A stretch of DNA of 64,000 bases from Rhizobium sp. P40RR-XXII (GTDB lineage Bacteria; Pseudomonadota; Alphaproteobacteria; Rhizobiales; Rhizobiaceae). The stretch is taken from assembly GCF_012641405.1 (NCBI RefSeq), contig NZ_JABAII010000004.1, positions 372,001 through 436,000 on the forward strand. Direction: 5' to 3'. Positions 33,810-42,130 of this stretch are shown one piece after another. The first letter of the stretch is position 1. Each line of letters begins with the position of its first letter. A program made the position numbers and the translations under genes. The notes below the pieces were generated by a model that saw only the letters and a list, made by a program, of their open reading frames with translations, did no database searches and was not told where the DNA came from.

Positions 33810-34604
33810 ATGTATGCAACGAATTACCATCGTGCCTCTTCGGTCGACGAAGCCGTCAAGCTGCTGTCGAACGCGGACGAGGGTAAATACGTCTCCGGCG
33901 GCATGACGCTGATCGCCACCATGAAACAGCGCCTGGCATCGCCGAGCGATCTCGTCGATCTCAGGCATATCCCCTCCATCAAGGGGATTCGCGTCGATGG
34001 CCGCAGGGTCACGATCGGGGCGGCGACCACCCATGCGGAGGTTGCCTCCTCGGCGGCGATCCGCGCGGTCTGTCCGGCGCTCTGCGAGCTTGCCGGCATG
34101 ATCGGCGATCCGCATGTCCGGCACATGGGTACGATCGGCGGGTCCGTCGCCAATAACGACCCGGCGGCGGATTATCCCTCGGCGATACTGGCGCTGAATG
34201 CCACCATCGTCACCGATCGGCGCCAGATCGCGGCCGACGACTTCTTCCAGGGCCTGTTCGAGACAGCGCTGGAAGGTGCCGAGCTGATCACGTCGATCGC
34301 TTTCGACGCGCCGGAAAGGGCAGGTTATGCCAAGTTCCCCAATCCGGCCTCGCGCTATGCGATGACGGGCGTCTTCGTCGCCAAGGGGGCAGGCGGCGTG
34401 CGCGTCGCCGTCACCGGTGCCGGTGCGGACGGCGTCTTCCGCCAGGGTGATATGGAGCAGGCGCTTGCGGCGAATTGGCTGCCGGAAGCGGTTGCGGGGC
34501 TGACGATCGATCCGTCATCGTTGCTTTCCGACCTGCATGCAACGGCGGAATATCGCGCCAACCTGGTTAAGGTCATGGCCAAGCGCGCCGTGGCTGCCGC
34601 CTAG
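33810..34604 (+). CDS. coxM: FAD-binding medium subunit of CODH-like molybdenum hydroxylase
   Basis: 264 residues from the ATG at 33810, after GAGGAGGATAGG. It is a FAD-binding PCMH-type subunit: the first FAD motif GGMTLIATMKQRLASPSDLV lies near residue 30 and the second, TIGGSVANNDPAADYP, near residue 110. It passes electrons from the iron-sulfur subunit to an acceptor. It is the third gene of the coxSLM operon and is followed by a hairpin. No maturation genes such as coxD, coxE or coxG are nearby. Confidence 0.9.
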   Translation: MYATNYHRASSVDEAVKLLSNADEGKYVSGGMTLIATMKQRLASPSDLVDLRHIPSIKGIRVDGRRVTIGAATTHAEVASSAAIRAVCPALCELAGMIGDPHVRHMGTIGGSVANNDPAADYPSAILALNATIVTDRRQIAADDFFQGLFETALEGAELITSIAFDAPERAGYAKFPNPASRYAMTGVFVAKGAGGVRVAVTGAGADGVFRQGDMEQALAANWLPEAVAGLTIDPSSLLSDLHATAEYRANLVKVMAKRAVAAA

Positions 34605-34623
34605 ATTCACCATGAACGAGCCC

Positions 34624-34650
34624 GGAGCGGCGGAGTTTACCCTCCGCTCC
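34624..34650 (+). terminator. Hairpin after coxM
   Basis: Arms GGAGCGG (34624-34630) and CCGCTCC (34644-34650) pair across a 13-base loop, 20 bases after the coxM stop. There is no T-run, so it could be a Rho-dependent end or an mRNA-stabilising stem. Confidence 0.45.
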
Positions 34651-34823
34651 AGAGAGAGTGTTTCCAGCATGGTTTCGATTGTCAAATTGATGTGATTGGC
34701 TATTCTTGTCTGGAATTGTTCAAAATTAAGGGCCATTTGCCGCAGCGGGCGCGAAAGCAATGCGGAGGGGTTGACGTGCGAACCGGCATTCTCGAAAACG
34801 GTCGCACGGTACTGGAGCAGATG

Positions 34824-36035
34824 ATGGATTTCGAAGCATTTTTTAAGGGCGAGCTGGAAGGTCTTCACAAGGAAGGCCGCTACCGGATCTTCGCAGATCT
34901 GGAACGCCGCCGCGGCAATTTCCCGCGCGCAATCCGGCATACGGCCAATGGCCCTCAGGAAGTGACTGTCTGGTGCTCCAACGACTATCTCGGCATGGGC
35001 CAGCATCCGAAAGTGATCGAGGCGATGAAAGAGGCCATCGATCACTGTGGCGCGGGTGCGGGAGGCACCCGGAATATTTCTGGCACCAACCACTATCACG
35101 TCCTGCTCGAACAGGAACTCGCCGATCTGCATGGTAAGGAATCGGCGCTGATCTTCACGTCGGGCTATATCTCCAACTGGGCGACGCTCGGCACGCTCGG
35201 CGCGCGCATCCCCGGCCTCATCATCTTCTCGGATGCGCTCAACCATGCATCGATGATCGAAGGCATTCGCTATGCGAAGTGCGACAAGGTCATCTGGAAG
35301 CATAACGACCTGCACGATCTTGAAGCCAAGCTGAAGGCGGCCGATCCCAAGGCGCCGAAGCTGATCGCGTTTGAATCCGTCTATTCCATGGATGGTGACA
35401 TCGCCCCCATCAAGGAGATCTGTGATCTCGCGGACAAGTATGGCGCGATGACCTATCTCGACGAAGTGCATGCCGTCGGCATGTACGGCCCGCGCGGCGG
35501 CGGCATTGCCGAGCGCGAAGGATTGATGGATCGTCTGACCGTCATCGAAGGCACGCTCGGCAAGGCCTTCGGCGTCATGGGCGGCTATATCGCCGCTTCG
35601 ACCGCGCTCTGTGATTTCATCCGGTCGTTTGCGTCAGGCTTCATCTTCACCACCTCGCTGCCCCCGGCTCTGGCCGCGGGCGCTGTCGCTTCTATCCAGC
35701 ATCTGAAGGTCAGCCAGTTCGAACGCATGCGCCATCAGGATCGCGTGCGCAAGCTGCGTGCCCAGCTCGATGCGGCCGGTATTCCGCATATGCCGAACCC
35801 GAGCCATGTCGTGCCGGTCATGGTCGGCGATGCTGCCAAGTGCAAGTGGATTTCGGATCTGCTGCTCGACGCCGGCGTCTATGTCCAGCCGATCAACTAT
35901 CCCACCGTGCCGAAGAAGACCGAGCGCCTGCGCATCACGCCGACGCCACTGCATTCGGATGGCGATATCGAGCAGCTGGTCGGTGCGCTGCATGCGCTGT
36001 GGTCGCGCTGTGCGCTGGCAAGGGCCGTCGCGTAA
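34824..36035 (+). CDS. hemA: 5-aminolevulinate synthase
   Basis: 403 residues from the ATG at 34824 ([14 protein letters not shown]), the family's normal N-terminus, with GGAG six bases upstream. It is a pyridoxal-phosphate enzyme of the alpha-oxoamine synthase family: [12 protein letters not shown] binds the cofactor and K247 (EGTLGKAFG) forms the Schiff base. It condenses glycine and succinyl-CoA to 5-aminolevulinate, the first step of haem, and of cobalamin, synthesis in alphaproteobacteria. It is monocistronic and ends in a strong hairpin shared with a convergent gene. The 219-base upstream region contains no operator I could fix. Confidence 0.97.
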   Translation: MDFEAFFKGELEGLHKEGRYRIFADLERRRGNFPRAIRHTANGPQEVTVWCSNDYLGMGQHPKVIEAMKEAIDHCGAGAGGTRNISGTNHYHVLLEQELADLHGKESALIFTSGYISNWATLGTLGARIPGLIIFSDALNHASMIEGIRYAKCDKVIWKHNDLHDLEAKLKAADPKAPKLIAFESVYSMDGDIAPIKEICDLADKYGAMTYLDEVHAVGMYGPRGGGIAEREGLMDRLTVIEGTLGKAFGVMGGYIAASTALCDFIRSFASGFIFTTSLPPALAAGAVASIQHLKVSQFERMRHQDRVRKLRAQLDAAGIPHMPNPSHVVPVMVGDAAKCKWISDLLLDAGVYVQPINYPTVPKKTERLRITPTPLHSDGDIEQLVGALHALWSRCALARAVA

Positions 36036-36061
36036 AAGACGGCTTCGGCCTGAAATGTGCT

Positions 36062-36106
36062 TCATTGCGGAATATCGGTGTGATGCCGTTTTCCGCAATG
36101 ATTATT
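36062..36106. terminator. Bidirectional terminator between hemA and lysE-type gene
   Basis: Perfect 11-base arms TCATTGCGGAA (36062-36072) and TTCCGCAATGA (36091-36101), followed by TTATTTG. It lies between two convergent genes, 27 bases after hemA and 15 bases after the exporter stop on the other strand. Confidence 0.75.
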
Positions 36107-36116
36107 TGTGCGGGCG

Positions 36117-36746
36117 TTAGCCGCGGCTTCCCAAAGCCAGGCGGCAGGCGAGGCCGGCAAATACCGTCGCCAGCAGATATTGCGGCAGCTTCGGAAAGTG
36201 CCTGATCGCCGAAAGCCGGCCGCGGATATGGCTGCCGAGAAGGATGACGGAGCCGTTCACGAGAAAGCCGATTCCGTTGAGAATGGTGGCGAGCAGTGCC
36301 ATCTGCAGGATCATCGAGCCGTTGGGATCGACGAATTGCGGGAAGAGCGCAAGCACGAACAGTGCCATCTTCGGATTAAGAATATTGGTCGCCAGGCCCT
36401 CGACGAAGATGCGCTTACCCGAAAGACGCTTGAGTCCGGCTGACGGTGTGAACGCAGAACCCTGTGAGCGGAGCGTCTTGACGGCCAGATAGAGCAGATA
36501 GGCGCAGCCTGCCCAACGCACGGTCTCATAAGCGACAGGCACGGTGAGGAAGAGTCGTGACAGTCCGAGGGCTGCTGCCATGGCGTGGCAATAGGTGCCG
36601 AGCGCAATGCCGGCATAGGTGAGCAAGCCGGCGGTGCGGCCCTGGCTGACACTGCGTGAGGCAATGAGAAGCATGTCGGGACCGGGCGTAGCGGTGAGCA
36701 CCAGCGCGGCGGCGGCGAACAGAATGATCGTGGAGAAGTCCGGCAT
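36117..36746 (-). CDS. LysE family translocator
   Basis: 209 residues with about six hydrophobic segments. The signature ATPGPDMLLIASRSVSQGRT (from about residue 18) is typical of the LysE/RhtB amino-acid exporter family. The start at 36746 (MPDFSTIIL) gives the standard N-terminus directly at the first helix; an ATG 20 codons upstream would add a non-hydrophobic extension. It probably exports amino acids, homoserine lactones or related compounds from the cytoplasm; the substrate cannot be read. Confidence 0.9.
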   Translation of the reverse strand: MPDFSTIILFAAAALVLTATPGPDMLLIASRSVSQGRTAGLLTYAGIALGTYCHAMAAALGLSRLFLTVPVAYETVRWAGCAYLLYLAVKTLRSQGSAFTPSAGLKRLSGKRIFVEGLATNILNPKMALFVLALFPQFVDPNGSMILQMALLATILNGIGFLVNGSVILLGSHIRGRLSAIRHFPKLPQYLLATVFAGLACRLALGSRG

Positions 36747-36866
36747 CGTGATTCCCTTGAAAGTGAAGCCGGAATTTCTCTCTAGCATCATTGTCGGGAA
36801 TGGCAACCGCCGGATATGCAGTTGCGTAGCGAATGCGGAAAGCTTCGATTTATCGTAGGAGTTTAC

Positions 36867-38060
36867 TTACGCAGCCTTTTCCCGCTGGGCGACGAGCACG
36901 GCTGCGCGGCTGCGCGCCTCGGCGTCGGCCGCAAAGACGGCATCCATGGTTTCGGCGCTGCCGGTCGCGATCATCTCGTCCATGACGGCTTCGGCGATAT
37001 CGGCCATTTCCAGGAAGCCGATGCGGCCATCCACGAAGGCGTGGAAGGCGATCTCTTCGGCCGCATTCATGATCGCACCCTGCAGGCCGCCGCGCTCCAG
37101 CGCCGTGCGGGCAAGGCGCAATGCCGGGAAGCGAACCTCGTCCGGCGCCTCGAAATCCAGCCGCGCGAGCTTGGCGAAATCCAGCCGCTCGACGCTGAGC
37201 TTGGTGCGGGCGGGGTAAGTCAGCGCGTAACCGATGGCGGTCCGCATATCGGGACAGCCGAGCTGCGCCAGCACCGACCCGTCCGTATAGCCGACCATCG
37301 AGTGAATGACGGATTGCGGATGGACCACGACCTCGATCTGATCGGGGCGCACGTTGAACAAGTGCTTGGCCTCGATCATCTCAAGCGCCTTGTTGAACAT
37401 CGAGGCGCTGCCGATGGAGATCTTGAAGCCCATCGACCAATTGGGATGGGCGCGGGCGATCGCCGGCGTGACATTGGCCATCTGCTCGCGCGTCCAGGTG
37501 CGGAAGGGGCCGCCGGACGCGGTGATGATGATGCGCTCCACCGCATGCTGCTGGTCTTCTTCCAGCGCCTGGAAAATGGCGCTGTGCTCGCTGTCGACCG
37601 GGATCAGCCGGCCGCCGCCTTCGGTTACGGCGCGCACGAAAAGGTCGCCGGCGGAGACGAGGCATTCCTTGTTGGCGAGCGCGATATCAGCGCCGCGCCG
37701 CGCGGCCGCCAGCGTCGGGGCAAGGCCGGCCGTGCCGACGATCGCCGCCATCACCCAATCCGAAGGCATGGAGGCGGCTTCCATCAGGGCACTCCTGCCC
37801 GCGCCGACGGCGATGCCCGATCCGGCCAGGGCATCCTTCAGATCCTGATAACGCTCTTCATTGGCGGTCACCGCGAAAGCGGCGCCGCAGGCCTTGGCCT
37901 GCTCGGCCAATAGGCCGATATTGTCATGCCCGGTAATGGCGGCGATGTCGAAGGCGTCGCGCCCGCCCAGCTGGGCAATGACGTCAAGCGTATTCTGGCC
38001 GATGGAGCCGGTCGAACCCAATATCGTCAGGCGGCGACGCGTCTTGCTGCCGGTGTTCAT
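36867..38060 (-). CDS. dxr: 1-deoxy-D-xylulose 5-phosphate reductoisomerase
   Basis: 397 residues. The NADPH motif ILGSTGSIGQNT is at residues 13-24, and the metal and substrate site VDSEHSAIFQ near the middle, followed by ITASGGPFRTW. It makes 2-C-methyl-D-erythritol 4-phosphate, the second step of the non-mevalonate isoprenoid pathway, in the cytoplasm. It stands alone here; in many bacteria it is grouped with outer-membrane biogenesis genes. The gap to the divergent BON gene is 199 bases. Confidence 0.96.
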   Translation of the reverse strand: MNTGSKTRRRLTILGSTGSIGQNTLDVIAQLGGRDAFDIAAITGHDNIGLLAEQAKACGAAFAVTANEERYQDLKDALAGSGIAVGAGRSALMEAASMPSDWVMAAIVGTAGLAPTLAAARRGADIALANKECLVSAGDLFVRAVTEGGGRLIPVDSEHSAIFQALEEDQQHAVERIIITASGGPFRTWTREQMANVTPAIARAHPNWSMGFKISIGSASMFNKALEMIEAKHLFNVRPDQIEVVVHPQSVIHSMVGYTDGSVLAQLGCPDMRTAIGYALTYPARTKLSVERLDFAKLARLDFEAPDEVRFPALRLARTALERGGLQGAIMNAAEEIAFHAFVDGRIGFLEMADIAEAVMDEMIATGSAETMDAVFAADAEARSRAAVLVAQREKAA

Positions 38061-38203
38061 TCAGGTATCCGCATTTGCTGCTGTTCCCCCAAGGCTCTAC
38101 AGGGGATTGCCTGGAGCGGCAAGTCTGCAGCGATGCAACGGTTCTGCTGTTGGTGCACGCAAAAGGCGAAATCACCGATTTAGTAATATTTTTTCAGGTT
38201 CCG

Positions 38204-38228
38204 TTGAACCAATTGCAAAGTGCTGCGT
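38204..38228 (+). promoter_or_regulatory. Possible EcfG (RpoE2)-type promoter
   Basis: TGAAC (38204-38208) and CGTT (38225-38228) are separated by 16 bases, close to the GGAAC-N16/17-CGTT consensus of the alphaproteobacterial general stress sigma factor EcfG. The first base of the -35 deviates. It lies 32 bases before the ATG of a BON-domain gene, a class often under stress control. Confidence 0.4.
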
Positions 38229-38259
38229 TTTCCGACCACTCGAATGCGGAGAGTGACGA

Positions 38260-38526
38260 ATGGTTTTCAAGGCAGCAACGTTTCATGGCATGGAGCTCTA
38301 TTTGGAAAACGAACAAGCCAGGCGCTCGGCCCTGGAATCCACGGTTGCCAATGCGCTCGCCGTTGCCGGCGGAATCGATGCTTCCGATGTCACGGTGACC
38401 GCGGCGGGGCAGGAAATCCGCCTGGACGGCTCGGTCGCAACACAGCAGGAGGTGCGGCGCGCAACGGCGGTCGCGGAATCCATTCCCGGCGTCCGGCTGG
38501 TCAGGAACAGGATCGCGGTGGGGTGA
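38260..38526 (+). CDS. BON domain-containing protein
   Basis: 88 residues. Most of it (about residues 20-87) is one BON domain: GGIDASDVTVTAAGQEIRLD, then GSVATQQEVRRATAVAESIP and GVRLVRNRIAV. BON proteins such as OsmY are usually periplasmic or membrane-associated and stress-induced, but this one has no clear signal peptide, so it may be cytoplasmic. A possible EcfG-type promoter lies just upstream. Function is unknown. Confidence 0.85.
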   Translation: MVFKAATFHGMELYLENEQARRSALESTVANALAVAGGIDASDVTVTAAGQEIRLDGSVATQQEVRRATAVAESIPGVRLVRNRIAVG

Positions 38527-38600
38527 TCTGCGGGTTTTCAGCTTTCGTTCATCCCGCGCCCGATGGCCTCACGGCAAAGCGATCGCATATCAGCGCAGCT

Positions 38601-38652
38601 CCTTCTCCCCTTAGGGAGAAGGTGGTCCGAAGGGTCGGATGAGGGGCTGAGA
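38601..38652. repeat. CCTTCTCCCC palindrome with GGATGAGGGGCTGAG tail
   Basis: Single unit: arms CCTTCTCCCC (38601-38610) and GGGAGAAGG (38614-38622) plus the downstream module GGATGAGGGGCTGAG (38637-38651). It matches the first half of the paired element at 23640-23795. It lies between the BON gene and the convergent GNAT gene. Confidence 0.78.
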
Positions 38653-38769
38653 CCACAGCGGAAAGGCTGACCTGGCTGAACATCGTCCCGCCAGCGAATC
38701 GATCGATGGCAGGACTATCTTCTATACGGCGCTGACCGGCAGCTTCGGGAACCATCCGGACCCGTTCAA

Positions 38770-39363
38770 TTATAAGTAGGTCGGCAGATCGAAAAATAGT
38801 TTCGATACGGTTGGAGAATCCGACGCATGGATGCTTGTCCGGTCAAGCACGCCTCCCGCTTTCTCGATAACGCGCTTCGAGGCGAGGTTATCTTCGTTGC
38901 AGACGATGCTGATATTGGTAAAGCCAACCGCCTTTGCAACCGGCAATAGAAGCCGCAGCGCTTGCGTTGCGTACCCTCGACCTTGTTTCCAAGGGACGAC
39001 TGAATAGCCCACATGACCTGGGACATGTAGGGGCAGTTGGGTCGTTCCGGCCAAATAGCGCAATGTAATGTAGCCACAAAAGCCCCCATCCCAGATCCAG
39101 AATGGGCGGGCGATAAGGCACTGAGGTTCCCGATTCGATACCGCTGTGGCAACGATTTCATTCGATCTAGTACGGGCGAGGAAAGCCGATCTGTCTTTCC
39201 TGAGTGCTGTCAGTTCAGTCTCGATAAACGACTTGTCATGCTGGCGCCGGGGATCTGGCGACCAACCGCGCATGAGCGCTTGTTCAAAACCCTGTAGATT
39301 GAGCAGACTTGGCTCAACAAGGGTTAGATCGTCTGCACGCGTTGAAGTCTGATGTTCTTCCAA
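38770..39363 (-). CDS. GNAT family N-acetyltransferase
   Basis: 197 residues. The acetyl-CoA-binding signature is visible as VVPWKQGRGYATQALRLLLP (the Q/R-x-x-G-x-G/A loop), followed by ITNISIVCNEDNLASKRVIE-like sequence (here FTNISIVCNEDNLASKRVIE) typical of the RimJ/RimL-like branch. The base composition is visibly less GC-rich than the neighbours. It lies 34 bases from the 3' end of a tRNA-Arg gene, a usual landing place for acquired DNA, although no duplicated tRNA end was found. Substrate unknown. Confidence 0.85.
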   Translation of the reverse strand: MEEHQTSTRADDLTLVEPSLLNLQGFEQALMRGWSPDPRRQHDKSFIETELTALRKDRSAFLARTRSNEIVATAVSNREPQCLIARPFWIWDGGFCGYITLRYLAGTTQLPLHVPGHVGYSVVPWKQGRGYATQALRLLLPVAKAVGFTNISIVCNEDNLASKRVIEKAGGVLDRTSIHASDSPTVSKLFFDLPTYL

Positions 39364-39397
39364 TCTCGATCACGCGGTCATCAGTGAGGATGGAAAA

Positions 39398-39474
39398 TGG
39401 TGATCTCGACGCGATTCGAACGCGTGACCCCCAGATTAGGAATCTGGTGCTCTATCCTGCTGAGCTACGAGACC
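39398..39474 (-). tRNA. tRNA-Arg (anticodon CCT)
   Basis: On the minus strand a 77-base cloverleaf starts GGTCTCG and ends CGAGATC-A-CCA. The acceptor stem has seven pairs (one G-U). The D arm contains AGCTCAGCAGGATAGAGC. The anticodon arm is CCAGA-TTCCTAA-TCTGG with anticodon CCT. The T arm is ACGCG-TTCGAAT-CGCGT. CCA is encoded. Confidence 0.96.
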
Positions 39475-39485
39475 ACTCGGCATGA

Positions 39486-39514
39486 TCCATACAAAAGCAA
39501 AGGCCCGAAGCCAA
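39486..39514 (-). promoter_or_regulatory. Probable promoter of tRNA-Arg
   Basis: On the minus strand, -35 TTGGCT (39509-39514) and -10 TATGGA (39486-39491) are 17 bases apart and end 11 bases before the mature 5' end of the tRNA. Confidence 0.5.
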
Positions 39515-39552
39515 GCCCTTTTACGTCCCAGGGACAATTCGCTTTTGCGGGG

Positions 39553-39577
39553 CCGTGCGCCCGGGTGAGGCGCACGG
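39553..39577 (-). terminator. GC-rich hairpin after the amidohydrolase
   Basis: Perfect nine-base arms CCGTGCGCC and GGCGCACGG around seven bases, 18 bases after the amidohydrolase stop on the minus strand. No T-run follows, so it may end transcription only weakly or act with Rho; it would also separate the gene from the downstream tRNA. Confidence 0.5.
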
Positions 39578-39594
39578 AAAATGGTGGCGGCGTC

Positions 39595-40755
39595 TCAGGC
39601 GCTGAGGCGCTGTTCGGCGAGGCGCACCCAATAGGAAATGCCGTGGGCGATGGCTTCATCGTTGAAGTCGTAGGCCGGGTTGTGCAGGCCGGCGCTGTCG
39701 CCGTTGCCGACGAAGATGAAGGCGCCGGGGCGGGCGAGCAGCATGTAGGAGAAATCCTCTCCGCCCATCATCGGATCGATATCCGGGATCACATTGCCCG
39801 CGCCGGCGATTTCCTCGGCGATGGCAATCGCATGATCGGTCTCGTCGGCGTGGTTGAAGGTGACCGGATAGTTGCGATGGAACTCGATCTCGGCTTCGGC
39901 GCCGTGGGTGGCGGCAATGCCCGTCACGATCTGCTTGAAGCGCTGTTCGGCCAGGTCGCGCATCTCTGGATCGAGCGTGCGCACCGTGCCGTCAAGGCTC
40001 GCATCGTTCGGGATGACGTTATGCGCATTGCCGGCATTGAACTTGGTGACGGAGACGACGACCGATTTCAGCGGATCGGCGCTGCGCGAGGCGATGAGCT
40101 GCAAATTGGAAACGATCTGCGCGCCGATGGCGATCGGGTCGATCGTCTTGTGCGGCATGGCGGCATGGCCGCCGACACCCTTGATCGAGACGGTGAATTC
40201 ATCGGTCGCCGCCATGATCGCGCCCTTGCGGATGGCGAAATGGCCAACGGGCAGGCCGGGCATATTGTGCATGCCATAGACTTCGGCGATTTCGAAGCGC
40301 TCCATCATGCCGTCCTTGACCATGGCGTCGCCGCCGGCGCCGCCTTCTTCTGCCGGCTGGAAGATGACGGCGACATTGCCGTTGAAATTCCGGTTCTCGG
40401 CGAGGTATTTCGCAGCACCCAGCAGCATGGCCGTGTGGCCGTCATGGCCGCAGGCATGCATCTTGCCGGGCGTTTCGGAAGCATAGGGCTTGCCGGTGAT
40501 CTCGGTCAGCGGCAGGGCGTCCATATCGGCGCGCAGGCCGACAGTGCGCCCTGCGCCCTTGCCGCGGATCAGGCCGACGACGCCGGTGCGGCCAATGCCG
40601 GTCACCACCTCGTCGACGCCGAAGGAGCGCAGTTTCTCGGCCACGAAGGCGGCCGTGTTCTCAACGGCATAGAGGAGTTCCGGATGTGCATGGATATGGC
40701 GGCGCCACTCGGTCACTTCGCCCTGGAGTTCTGCGGCCCTGTTCAAGATCGGCAT
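39595..40755 (-). CDS. M20 family amidohydrolase (hippurate hydrolase-like)
   Basis: 386 residues from the ATG at 40755; an upstream start adds seven residues but lies further from AGGA. The dinuclear metal site of the M20D family is intact: HACGHDGHTAM near residue 95, EEGGAGG near 130, and GGEDFSYM near the C-terminus; HAAMPHKTIDP lies in the dimerisation domain. Such enzymes cleave N-acyl amino acids (hippurate, N-acetyl amino acids, indole-acetyl-amino-acid conjugates). The precise substrate is unknown. It stands alone next to the tRNA-Arg gene. Confidence 0.92.
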   Translation of the reverse strand: MPILNRAAELQGEVTEWRRHIHAHPELLYAVENTAAFVAEKLRSFGVDEVVTGIGRTGVVGLIRGKGAGRTVGLRADMDALPLTEITGKPYASETPGKMHACGHDGHTAMLLGAAKYLAENRNFNGNVAVIFQPAEEGGAGGDAMVKDGMMERFEIAEVYGMHNMPGLPVGHFAIRKGAIMAATDEFTVSIKGVGGHAAMPHKTIDPIAIGAQIVSNLQLIASRSADPLKSVVVSVTKFNAGNAHNVIPNDASLDGTVRTLDPEMRDLAEQRFKQIVTGIAATHGAEAEIEFHRNYPVTFNHADETDHAIAIAEEIAGAGNVIPDIDPMMGGEDFSYMLLARPGAFIFVGNGDSAGLHNPAYDFNDEAIAHGISYWVRLAEQRLSA

Positions 40756-40948
40756 GCTGATTTTCCTGCTGCTCAATATCGATTCTGGTTCAACTCACGG
40801 ATCCGTCGCACGGCTTTGGCCCGCGCATCGGGGCCTTTGCGATGTGCTGACGGGAAATAAAGTCGTCAATCGCCTTTGCCTTCTCCTAGCCATATAGGTT
40901 AAATAGACGAAGCTTTCGAGAAAATTCCGGACTTCTGAAGGATAGATC

Positions 40949-42115
40949 GTGCCGACGAAGCAGAATCGTTTGTATGCCGCCCTGCGGCTCGCTCCAATGG
41001 CCGCAGCAGCATCCATGCTTTTCCTGTCGACCGCGCAGACGGCCGCAGCCAATCCGCATATTCTCGTCGATGTCGGCACCGGACGCGTTCTCGACCAGCA
41101 GGAGGCGTTTCGCCGCTGGTATCCCGCTTCGCTCACCAAGCTGATGACGACCTATGTGACCTTCCGGGCCATCCAATCCGGTCAGGTCAGGCTCGATACG
41201 CCGGTCGTCATGTCGAAGCTTGCAGCGGCACAGCCGCCGGCGAAGATGTATTTCAAGCCGGGCCAGAAGATGACGCTCGACAATGCCATGAAGATGATGC
41301 TGGTCAAATCAGCCAACGATCTCGCCATGGCGGTCGCCGAGACCGTCGGCGGCTCGCAGCAGGGCTTCGTGGCGCGGATGAATGCAGAAGCCGCCCGCCT
41401 CGGCATGCGCGACTCGCATTTCATCAATCCGAACGGCCTTCCCGGCAAGGGGCAATATACGACGGCGCGCGATCTCGCCATCTTAAGCGTCGCGCTGCGC
41501 CGCGAGTTTCCGCAATATGCCGGCTATTTCTCGCTGGAGGGCTTCACCAACGGCGTCAAGCAGGTGCCGAACATCAATATGCTCATCGGCCGCTTTGAAG
41601 GCGCCGACGGCATGAAGACAGGCTTCATCTGCGCCGCCGGCTTCAACCAGATCGCATCGGCCACCCGCAACGGCCGCACGCTGATCTCGGTCGTTCTTGG
41701 AACCGACAGCCTGGCGGCGCGCGCCGACGATTCCGCCAATTTCCTGGAAAAAGGTTTCCAGAACCAGCTGTCTACCCGCGACACGCTGGCGACGCTCAGA
41801 CCCGACGCGCCGCTCGCGGAGGAGGTCGCCGATGTCACCGCCGACATCTGCAGCACCAAGGGCGCACAGGCGCGCAGCGAGACCCGCGATCCGTTCGGCC
41901 GCACCAAGGTGCAGTCGCCCTATATCCATGAAATGGATCACGAGCCGAATTTCGTCTATGCCGGCCTGATCGGCGGCCAGGATGTCGCGACGGCCGCCAA
42001 GGGCGACAAGGACGATGTGACGGCCAGAGGCGACAAGGCGACCAGGGACAATAAAATCGCCATTTCCGGCGGTGCGTCCGGTGTGCCGATCCCGATGCCG
42101 CGTCCCACTTTCTGA
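40949..42115 (+). CDS. D-alanyl-D-alanine carboxypeptidase (PBP5-like)
   Basis: 388 residues from a GTG start after GAAGGAT. An N-terminal signal peptide (hydrophobic about residues 12-34, ending TAAA) directs it to the periplasm. The three serine-transferase motifs are present: SLTK with S61 and K64, SAN at 121-123, and KTG at 223-225. It trims the terminal D-alanine from peptidoglycan pentapeptides. The C-terminal region (after about 300) is longer than the catalytic domain and ends in a Pro-rich, charged tail rather than an evident amphipathic membrane anchor. The CobW-type gene starts 15 bases after the stop, so the two are probably co-transcribed. Confidence 0.92.
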   Translation: MPTKQNRLYAALRLAPMAAAASMLFLSTAQTAAANPHILVDVGTGRVLDQQEAFRRWYPASLTKLMTTYVTFRAIQSGQVRLDTPVVMSKLAAAQPPAKMYFKPGQKMTLDNAMKMMLVKSANDLAMAVAETVGGSQQGFVARMNAEAARLGMRDSHFINPNGLPGKGQYTTARDLAILSVALRREFPQYAGYFSLEGFTNGVKQVPNINMLIGRFEGADGMKTGFICAAGFNQIASATRNGRTLISVVLGTDSLAARADDSANFLEKGFQNQLSTRDTLATLRPDAPLAEEVADVTADICSTKGAQARSETRDPFGRTKVQSPYIHEMDHEPNFVYAGLIGGQDVATAAKGDKDDVTARGDKATRDNKIAISGGASGVPIPMPRPTF

Positions 42116-42130
42116 TATCGGATATCCCCC

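Noticed and set aside
31705..33819. A 704-codon minus-strand frame
   Set aside because: It is antisense to coxL, whose family motifs are complete; the antisense product is Arg/Gly/His-rich without a recognisable domain.
30871..34604. True aerobic CO dehydrogenase
   Set aside because: The active-site loop is AYRGAGR, not the Cys-containing form I loop, and accessory cox genes are missing.
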